Source of the DNA: Cupriavidus taiwanensis
GTDB lineage: Bacteria > Pseudomonadota > Gammaproteobacteria > Burkholderiales > Burkholderiaceae
Assembly: GCF_900250115.1 (NCBI RefSeq)
Contig: NZ_LT984803.1
Location: 3,375,583-3,439,582, forward strand
DNA: 64,000 nucleotides
Direction: 5' to 3'
In this document: one piece after another, positions 29,143 through 35,990 of the stretch
Numbering within the stretch: position 1 is the stretch's first letter
How the letters are laid out: the number at the start of each line of letters is the position of its first letter
Position numbers and translations under genes: made by a program
The notes under the pieces: model-generated
Databases searched by the model: none
What the model saw: only the letters and a program-made list of their open reading frames with translations
What the model was told of the DNA's origin: nothing

Positions 29143-29419
29143 ATGACCCTCCCCCTTGTTGTTGTGCTGCAGCGCAGATACTAGAGGAAAGAACGGTTAT
29201 CTGCCCTCGGTGAATTGGATGAGGAAAGGCTTAGTTTCCATGGGCTAGGGTCCCGGGTGGCCAAAGCGGAGCACGCACCGCACTACGCTGCATTCCCTTG
29301 CAGGGTCACTCTCCAACTCCGTCTATTGAGAAGGCGCTCGTCGCCGCGCTGATATCCCCGAGGAGTAGCAATTCATGGCCGCGATTCTTGGCTAGCGTCT
29401 TGAGTCAAGTTGTACCCAC

Positions 29420-29515
29420 AGGCATCCGATATGCAGGAAAATACATATCAGATGCCTACAACGCATCTGACGTGGTTTTTTGCGTTGTAATCATGGCTGT
29501 TTCGTCACTTTAGAC
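29420..29515 (+). repeat. Structured repeat, copy B
   Basis: Arms AGGCATCCGATATG (29420) and CATATCAGATGCCT (29444) pair at 13 of 14 positions. The second stem TACAACGC/GCGTTGTA (29457 and 29482) is perfect. The tail TTGTAATCATGG and CGTCACTTTAGA matches the other copies. It lies within 29143-29575, upstream of the lipoprotein gene; the rest of that interval shows nothing supported. Confidence 0.8.
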
Positions 29516-29575
29516 TGACACATTGGTGGCATGTTCGAGCAGACCACTAAGGTGTGCGTCTGCCACTGGCGATGT

Positions 29576-30340
29576 CTATGCTGCGATATCTGCTGGTCGC
29601 GCCATAAAATGGCGCACTTGCAGTCTTCGGCTCTCCTTCCCTTCTCGCGGAAACCAGACGTTATTTCCGCGCACTAAATCTTCGTCAGCCAGGAAAGACA
29701 TGAGGTTGTGGACAAAATAACCAGGCGCCATCTGCTCGACCGTGTATTGGTGCCAATGCTCGTAGTGAGCTTGCCCAGAATCGGGGTGGTACGGCCAGTA
29801 CTTTATGAACGTTGATGGACCAATCGAGACGTGATTGACAATGCGAGTCACTTGACCTTGGGCTGCGGTGTCGATGTGCTCCAGCAATCTGCCGGAAGTC
29901 CCATCACCTTCGAACGCGAAAATACCTGAAAATAGTCGCTTCTCTGTCTCGTACCGGAGAACCAACCCACAATTATCGGCAAGCTTGGCCGCCGCTCGGC
30001 GGAATCCTGTTGAATTCAAACGAGATTTCACCTCAACAATTCCCACACATGCGGCCGGCGGAACAAAAACAAGGTCGCCACCTTTGTAGAGTACTGGTAC
30101 TCTATTATCATAAATTAGTACATCAATTTGCGTAGACGGCCCACTGTCCGTAACAACAAATCCTGACGCCACAGAATAATTCGACGGCAAGGTTCTCGAT
30201 ATTAGCGCACGCAAGACCGACTCCTTCCACGCCCCGTCCGTCGCCCAGTGGCGGTCTTCTATGAGGTGCCTCACTCGGTTTTTAAGAGCGTCGCACTCTT
30301 CTGTAATCGACTTCAAATAGGATGTAATGTCGATAGGCAT
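29576..30340 (-). CDS. DUF6602-like protein with PD-(D/E)XK nuclease-type core
   Basis: The protein is 254 residues from the ATG at 30340, which follows GAGGAG; the ATG-less extension to 30418 lacks a site. An N-terminal helical segment (DITSYLKSITEECDALKNRV) precedes an alpha/beta core with STQIDVLIYDN and, after one strand, CVGIVEVKSRL. The D...EVK spacing is the PD-(D/E)XK pattern, so a DNA- or RNA-cleaving activity is possible. The family (DUF6602) recurs in bacterial defence and mobile contexts. It is likely a free-standing unit: the terminator at 30510 separates it from the deaminase genes upstream. Confidence 0.7.
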   Translation of the reverse strand: MPIDITSYLKSITEECDALKNRVRHLIEDRHWATDGAWKESVLRALISRTLPSNYSVASGFVVTDSGPSTQIDVLIYDNRVPVLYKGGDLVFVPPAACVGIVEVKSRLNSTGFRRAAAKLADNCGLVLRYETEKRLFSGIFAFEGDGTSGRLLEHIDTAAQGQVTRIVNHVSIGPSTFIKYWPYHPDSGQAHYEHWHQYTVEQMAPGYFVHNLMSFLADEDLVRGNNVWFPREGKESRRLQVRHFMARPADIAA

Positions 30341-30509
30341 ACAAATCTCCTCTAGTGATTTCGGGTCGGATTCTAGGGACCGGTTGCTACCCGCAGGCGA
30401 TTCAATATGGGCGGACACATTGACTCCCCCGCTACGCCGAATTCAGCTAGCACTTTCATCACTGACGAGGAGCTGCGATTGGCAGTGCGAATGTCACAGC
30501 CACATAAGT

Positions 30510-30535
30510 AAAAAAGGCCCGAATGGGCCTTTTTG
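30510..30535. terminator. Bidirectional terminator
   Basis: AAAAAGGCCC-GAAT-GGGCCTTTTT: a perfect 10-bp hairpin with A- and T-runs on both sides, just downstream of the small gene at 30573-30824 on the minus strand. It should end the deaminase unit. Confidence 0.92.
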
Positions 30536-30572
30536 CTAAACTGCTTTAACGAAGCAACGTTAGGTCAACATA

Positions 30573-30824
30573 TTACCAACCAAGCGCGTCAGCATATTTA
30601 TGCAGCGCGCACGTTACTTCTGGCGAGTAAATATCTCTGACCTCCACCGCTACTAATGCCGGTCGGTGTACTCGCTTCGGCGAACTAACTTCACGGTTGG
30701 AGATGACTACTGCAAGCGCCGGACGCACCGTTCCATGCGCATCTTGAGTCACCTCATGCGTGACATTTTCCCCTGAAGTGAAGTCAAGAGACAACTGGCC
30801 TGCCTCGAGGTCATCCTTAGTCAT
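30573..30824 (-). CDS. Small protein downstream of the anti-phage deaminase gene, 83 residues
   Basis: The start at 30824 follows AGGAGA; an upstream ATG at 30905 would add a basic stretch without a site. The sequence starts MTKDDLEAGQLSLDF and contains RPALAVVISNREVS and a C-terminal EVTCALHKYADALGW. No family is recognised; it looks like a small globular alpha/beta protein. It is 85 bp after the deaminase gene and shares its terminator, so it is probably co-expressed and could be a partner or regulator. Confidence 0.6.
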   Translation of the reverse strand: MTKDDLEAGQLSLDFTSGENVTHEVTQDAHGTVRPALAVVISNREVSSPKRVHRPALVAVEVRDIYSPEVTCALHKYADALGW

Positions 30825-30909
30825 GGGCTCTCCTGTTGCAGCGCGCGATGGTACCACAGAAGCTGTTTGTCTACTATATGTGATGCGACCGACATCCGCA
30901 ACCATTTCA

Positions 30910-32535
30910 TTACCCTTTGGGACTCGAATCTACAGGGAAATCCTTTTCAAATTCCTGAGACACCTTGGTTTCAAAATCACGGTATGAATCCAGGTATTCC
31001 ACCATGATTTTTGACGTCACGCCTTCTTCGATTCCATTCCATTCCAAGAATCTGCCGTCCGCGTCCTTTCTCTTATCTCGGAAAAAGAACTTTGAATATA
31101 GCCTTGGAGCGACGCCGGAAAAATGGATGAACTTGACCTTATTCGCGTGCTCAGAGGCCTTTTTAGCTCCGTCCTCATACGCCTCCCCGTCAATTTCAGC
31201 ATCATGGTCTAGCACCACAATTGAATCGCTATGCGAAATCAAGGCCAGGCTTTTTTCGTAGGGCTCAATGTAGTAGACCGTATCTATTCCCGCCGCAACG
31301 ATATGCCTAGCACAATTGTGGCAGGGAAAGGTCGTCGTATATAACGTGCCCCCAATGGTACTAGCACCACCTTGTCGAGCAACTGAGACTATGGCGTCCA
31401 TCTCCGCATGAACGGCACGAGAAAATTCGATGAGGTCCGGGACGCCTGAGTACTTGTAGGCCAAATCCACGATTGACTCCATTTTCTCTTCCAAAGCTCT
31501 TCGCAGACCTTCGTCACCGACAATATTCGGGAGGTCTGCGGCTAAACCCGCCCTCATGTTCTCTTTTCTTTGCCGCTTCTGGGAGTCATTCTCACAAATC
31601 TTTTCTTCCAGGAATGCGCATCGCTTATCAACTTTGCTTTCTACGGTATAGAGACCGCCACCGTATTGTGGGACATCGTTGCAGCCAACACCCAATAGCT
31701 TCCCGCTCGTGTCAAGAATCGAAGCACCGACTTGTCTGGAAAAACACGCCGAACGCAGCCCGCTGGAATGCGCTACGTACATGGCATGCTCATGCTTCGT
31801 AGGTGTTACAGAATTGTGGCCATGTGCCAAGTTTAGAAAACGCGTTATCTGTTTAGGCGCGGCCTCATCTCGTCCTAGCGGATGCTGAATGAAATAGTCT
31901 GCAAGTTTGAAGGCTTTTTCTAGTTGCTGCCCATCTTGGTTCACCTCTTTTCTATCGCGGTCCATAATCCGCTTTGCATCGTTTTCTACTAGACCGTCAT
32001 CCTTCAGGCGTGCAAGTCTATGCTCTTCGGTACTTAAAACGCCAACAAGATAGAAGATGTTGCGATATGTTAATCGCAGAAGAGCCGCCTCTTCCGGATG
32101 CTTTACCTGGTCTATCAGATAGGCAACCTTAGGCAGTTCTTTTGCGCTGTCGCCGGCCTCCGGGTACTTTGCGAGCTTGGACCGCTTAATAAAGTTGACC
32201 GCGTACTGCGCCAATATATCACGTCCATGCTCGCGTCTTAGAACGTTGCCCCCCGTCTGATTCTCCAAGTAACGGATATCCGCGTCTCCGGGCAGCAATT
32301 CATGTTCCCATTGGGACCTGTTTTTCTTTATAAAGTCGCTCAGCTTGACCCGTTCCACTGCATACCCCATGGCCTGAAGCTGTTGGTGACACTCCGTAAT
32401 AACGCGTGGAAGACCACAGCCTGCGGCGCCCATAAAAGCTATGACAAGCTCCTTTGACGCGCGCCGCTCAAGGACGGCTCGAACGTCTCCGTTTAGACGC
32501 TTTTTGTGTATCTGTATAACAGCCGGTTCACCCAT
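30910..32535 (-). CDS. Anti-phage dCTP/dCMP deaminase (AvcD-like)
   Basis: The protein is 541 residues. An N-terminal P-loop-kinase-like domain (about 1-240) has a degenerate loop at about 35-42 (FMGAAGCGLPRV; the Lys-Ser/Thr of a normal Walker A is absent). The C-terminal cytidine/deoxycytidylate deaminase domain carries the zinc site: HAE at about 375-377 and PCHNC at about 404-408. Enzymes of this architecture (AvcD and DCD defence deaminases) convert dCTP/dCMP to dUTP/dUMP on infection and starve phage DNA synthesis. Vibrio AvcD is held inactive by an RNA, AvcI, encoded just upstream; the 381-bp interval 32536-32916 is the place to look for one here. The gene reads into the 83-residue gene. 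Confidence 0.88.
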   Translation of the reverse strand: MGEPAVIQIHKKRLNGDVRAVLERRASKELVIAFMGAAGCGLPRVITECHQQLQAMGYAVERVKLSDFIKKNRSQWEHELLPGDADIRYLENQTGGNVLRREHGRDILAQYAVNFIKRSKLAKYPEAGDSAKELPKVAYLIDQVKHPEEAALLRLTYRNIFYLVGVLSTEEHRLARLKDDGLVENDAKRIMDRDRKEVNQDGQQLEKAFKLADYFIQHPLGRDEAAPKQITRFLNLAHGHNSVTPTKHEHAMYVAHSSGLRSACFSRQVGASILDTSGKLLGVGCNDVPQYGGGLYTVESKVDKRCAFLEEKICENDSQKRQRKENMRAGLAADLPNIVGDEGLRRALEEKMESIVDLAYKYSGVPDLIEFSRAVHAEMDAIVSVARQGGASTIGGTLYTTTFPCHNCARHIVAAGIDTVYYIEPYEKSLALISHSDSIVVLDHDAEIDGEAYEDGAKKASEHANKVKFIHFSGVAPRLYSKFFFRDKRKDADGRFLEWNGIEEGVTSKIMVEYLDSYRDFETKVSQEFEKDFPVDSSPKG

Positions 32536-32916
32536 TTCTTATCCCCAAGCGCATCTTGGATTAGTCTTATTTTGTGTGGGGCAGTTCTAGAGGTCGGTAA
32601 GCGTAACGCTGCAACAATCGACGCGGGCACGGCGAATGAACGAAGCAGTATTAATTCGACTCTCATCTCCCCCGACATTTCGACCGTAAATGATAGAGAC
32701 CCCAACTTGCCAGCGCTATAGGTAATGGCTCCCCACTAAAGTAGTAGGCTACGGGGGGTTGACGCCACCCGAAATCGGCCCGAAAGGAAGATTAGCGAGT
32801 TGCGCGACAGTGGGAAACAAATGCCCTATAGGGAATGGTGCTAGGGACACCCCAGTGAGTGGTCGGCTGTGATTCAACCGGGCTGCGACCAGGCTCGGTC
32901 GCAGCGGCCCATCCTT
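32536..32916. other. 381-bp non-coding interval upstream of the deaminase gene
   Basis: No ORF with support. It contains the hairpin listed at 32882-32905 and an A/G-rich tract around 32778-32800. By analogy with Vibrio avcI-avcD, an antitoxin RNA on the minus strand is possible; nothing in the primary sequence proves it. Confidence 0.35.
32882..32905 (-). terminator. Hairpin after the DUF499 gene, possible terminator
   Basis: A perfect 9-bp stem GCTGCGACC/GGTCGCAGC with a six-base loop, about 12 bp beyond the DUF499 stop on the minus strand. There is no T-run, so it is a weak or Rho-assisted end of the operon. Confidence 0.5.
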
Positions 32917-35703
32917 TCAGTCGAGATTATCGTTTAGCCCTAACTCTCTCAGCGCAGCCTTTACTTCTTCCAACTGCTGTTGAGTTACCCCTGCCGAGGG
33001 GGCCACATTCACCTCGAGCTTGAGCGAGAGCCCTCCGCCGGTAGCGTACTTTGCGAGGACCTTGGTGTAGAAGTTCATCCACTTCTGCGCTGGGACATCT
33101 CCGGTCCATTTGAAACCTGGCAACGAGTTCGGGCGCTTTGGCGGCTCCGACGTCAACCCTGGCGACCTAGGCGGCAGGTCCTTGTCTTCAATGGGAGGCT
33201 GCGCCAAAGGAGCTTGAGGCGATGAAGTTCGTGCGCCTACGTCCTGCTCCTGCGCATCGCGATACGCGCGTGCAGTCTCCTGGGTCAGCAGGTAGGTCTC
33301 GTCCGAGATTTCGATGTCTTCGATGGACAGCGTCTGCTCGAACATGAATGGCTGATACTTCCCATTAGCCGCCTTGCCAACGTATGCGAGTAGTCCTCCT
33401 TGGACGCCTCGGGCAATCGTCTCCGTCAACGCAGCGGCATTCAATAGCCGAGGGAATACCGGGGATGAGTAGAAGGCATCGCGAATCGAGCGAGTGCTCC
33501 ACTCGGTGAAGGCCGGAGACCAGTTGCGCACAAGGAAGTTGGGGCTGATTCCGGACTGAATCTCATCGGCCTGCTTCAGATGAGTGAGCAGGAATTGTGT
33601 CAGCGTCTCTGCCGCACTACTGTGAACCAGTCCCATGTCGAGCAAGCGCAAGCTGTTTTCCTTGCCAAGGAAGAGCACATTCTTGTACGAGCGCCAAACC
33701 GTCTCACGCAGGTCTCGCTGTGCTTTGCGGACGTTCTCGCTAAGCTGGTTGCGCTGGCTCTCGTCGACGTTGATGGTCGGAAGCTCTTCGTTAATTTCCT
33801 CCCAGGCCAGCAAGCGCTTGGCGTCATCGTTGAGTTGAGCCGTGGACTGAGCGACCGCGAAGAGTAGCGCGCTCTTGAACGTCCGGCCTGTCGTTCCCGC
33901 CTCGCGAATCAGTCCTTCGATGAAGCCGCGAGTGGACCTGTCGTCCTCCAGCGAACGTTCAGGGCTCAGAACCACTAGCGTCAGGACGGGGCGGTCAGGG
34001 ACCTGATTGCTGCGCTCAGGGAAGAAGATTCGCTCAACAGGTGCCTGGCCTCCAAACACCTTCTGAACCTCATTTCGAACCCGCTCCGCGATGCTGTCAG
34101 CCTTAATGTTTGCACGTCGGTCGGCGTATCGCTTGTTGAGGTTCTCTTTAAAGCTGAAGTGATAGCGGTTGCGCTCGACAGTCAGGTAGTAGCAGGCATC
34201 GGCGAGTGTTTCGAGAGCGGTCTCGATGTTGCCGATGTCCATGTCAGGTTCGGCCACGTCAAGACGAATTTCCGGAACAGAAGCCTCAGACTTGGACATG
34301 CCCCCATTCGATTCAAAAAAGATGGCTGTCGCTGCCTTTCGGTGGATTCGCCACTTTCTAATCTCCTCGGTGGCCTCGTTGTCCAGCCGGACCGCATGGC
34401 TGTCCTTCTTGCCAGCGATATCTGTACCGACGGCAGCTTCGAGGCGATGCTCACCAAGCTGCTCGAACAGGGCTGCTCGGAATTGGGGGTCGTCGAGGGG
34501 CGCGGTGCCAAGACCAATCATGGCATCCCTGTGAGCGCCCTTAAACCCGGCCTGGTAGGCCTTGGCAACCCACAGGGCCAAGAGGCGGAGGACACCTCGT
34601 GTCTGCTGAAAGCGTGGCAGGGCTTGCCACTTGCGTTCGAAGACCGACAGCACTGTCGGATGGAACGGGTAGGTCGCTGCGAAGGCTTCCCTAGAGGAGT
34701 CAGCAGGGAACCAATCCGGGACCTGGTGCTTGTGGTCTCGTACCCAGTCGCCAAACTCGTTGCACGTGGCATAGGCGTCTCGGTTGAGCATGACTCGACC
34801 ATCCGGACTCAACTGCGATTCGTCCCACTCGAACAGTCGGCGTCGAATGATTTCCGACGTCTCGGAGTCAGCGGACATCATGACAGCCTTGCCCACTCGG
34901 TCCAGGAGCTTCTTCAGCCGGTCGTAGTCCGAGAAGTCCTCAGCGGTCATCTCCAATTCAGACGCGGGAATTGAGACCGCGAGCACAGCGTTGTCCCGAC
35001 CGCGAACCTCCTCCGACAGGTTGTGGAGAAAATTATAAAGTTGCGCAGCCAAACCGCTCTTGCGGCAGCGGCTTACGAAGTTCATCAGCTCGTCCATGAC
35101 GATGAGAACGGGCTGGTTCTGGGGCAGAAATTTTCGGATGACGTCGCCACCTGGGGCGATGCCTTGCTCTTCGTGCTCTTTGAGTACAAATAGCGCCGCG
35201 TCACCGCCAAGCTGGTAGGCCAATTCGCCCCAAGGGGTCTTGCGCAGGGGAGTACCGTCGTCCCCGCCGCGTCCGCTGATGGGGTCGAACTCTGTGCCGA
35301 CAAATACCGCGACCTTAGCCTGAGGAACCGCCTTGATGCCGGCTAACTCCATCAGCCGACGCACGCCTTGCCACTCCCGCGCAGCGTCTCCGCTGCGAGC
35401 AAGGTGGTACAGCAAGAGCAAAGAGTGCGTTTTGCCGCCACCAAACTGCGTAGTCATGTTGAAGACTGCAGACGTCTCGGTCTTGATGCCGGAGAGCCGG
35501 CGCAGAACCTCAGCAGCAAGGCCGGTGAGACTCTTAGTCAAGAACGTACGTTCGAAGAACCGTGCAGGGTTTTGGTAAACCTCAGGCGCGCGTTTATCGC
35601 GCACCTGGTCTAGGTGAACTGCGAACTCGGATGCGTCGAGTGGTCGGTCCTCCCGCAGGTCCTCCCTGGGAGTGACTACCTTATACCAAGGCTTAATTGC
35701 CAT
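32917..35703 (-). CDS. DUF499-family AAA+-like ATPase of a methylase-helicase defence system
   Basis: The protein is 928 residues. Walker A is FGGGKTHS at about 87-94 and Walker B is VLIVMDELMNFV at about 199-210; the FNMTTQFGGGKTH context is the signature of DUF499 (COG1483) ATPases. The C-terminus (from about 840) is Pro-rich, then a small domain ending KAALRELGLNDNLD. DUF499 proteins recur with DUF1156 methylases and SNF2-type helicases in predicted restriction-like phage-defence clusters; exactly that set is upstream here. It is the last gene of the operon, 20 bp after a small ORF. A role as regulator or loader of the nuclease-helicase is inferred. Confidence 0.85.
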   Translation of the reverse strand: MAIKPWYKVVTPREDLREDRPLDASEFAVHLDQVRDKRAPEVYQNPARFFERTFLTKSLTGLAAEVLRRLSGIKTETSAVFNMTTQFGGGKTHSLLLLYHLARSGDAAREWQGVRRLMELAGIKAVPQAKVAVFVGTEFDPISGRGGDDGTPLRKTPWGELAYQLGGDAALFVLKEHEEQGIAPGGDVIRKFLPQNQPVLIVMDELMNFVSRCRKSGLAAQLYNFLHNLSEEVRGRDNAVLAVSIPASELEMTAEDFSDYDRLKKLLDRVGKAVMMSADSETSEIIRRRLFEWDESQLSPDGRVMLNRDAYATCNEFGDWVRDHKHQVPDWFPADSSREAFAATYPFHPTVLSVFERKWQALPRFQQTRGVLRLLALWVAKAYQAGFKGAHRDAMIGLGTAPLDDPQFRAALFEQLGEHRLEAAVGTDIAGKKDSHAVRLDNEATEEIRKWRIHRKAATAIFFESNGGMSKSEASVPEIRLDVAEPDMDIGNIETALETLADACYYLTVERNRYHFSFKENLNKRYADRRANIKADSIAERVRNEVQKVFGGQAPVERIFFPERSNQVPDRPVLTLVVLSPERSLEDDRSTRGFIEGLIREAGTTGRTFKSALLFAVAQSTAQLNDDAKRLLAWEEINEELPTINVDESQRNQLSENVRKAQRDLRETVWRSYKNVLFLGKENSLRLLDMGLVHSSAAETLTQFLLTHLKQADEIQSGISPNFLVRNWSPAFTEWSTRSIRDAFYSSPVFPRLLNAAALTETIARGVQGGLLAYVGKAANGKYQPFMFEQTLSIEDIEISDETYLLTQETARAYRDAQEQDVGARTSSPQAPLAQPPIEDKDLPPRSPGLTSEPPKRPNSLPGFKWTGDVPAQKWMNFYTKVLAKYATGGGLSLKLEVNVAPSAGVTQQQLEEVKAALRELGLNDNLD

Positions 35704-35723
35704 TTACGTGACCTCAATTCTCT

Positions 35724-35990
35724 TTAGTTGTTCGCAGTACTTGAGGGGCATGCTCCAAAACCCTCGGCCCCCTGAACGAGTCCGTGGTGTGCGCTGGACG
35801 AACCCAAGTCGACGTTCGTCTTGGCAACGAGCTCGTAGGTCTCAGTTATGCCTCCGCTGAGCTTATGGAAAAAGCAAGTAAAGCCGAGCCTGCAGTCCCA
35901 CAGCTCTGCGACGCTCAAGAAGCGCCCGCGTGGGCACCCGGCCTGCAGGGGCACAGCAGGCATTCGATACGTATGCAACGACTGTGGCAT
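35724..35990 (-). CDS. Possible 88-residue protein between the methylase and ATPase genes
   Basis: The frame starts at an ATG that overlaps the methylase stop (TGATG), the classic sign of translational coupling, and ends 20 bp before the DUF499 start. The sequence starts MPQSLHTYRMPAVPLQAG, has three Cys in the first half, and ends GFGACPSSTANN. I find no family. It would fill an otherwise unexplained 286-bp gap within a tight operon. The alternative is that it is non-coding spacer; composition is not decisive. Confidence 0.45.
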   Translation of the reverse strand: MPQSLHTYRMPAVPLQAGCPRGRFLSVAELWDCRLGFTCFFHKLSGGITETYELVAKTNVDLGSSSAHHGLVQGAEGFGACPSSTANN

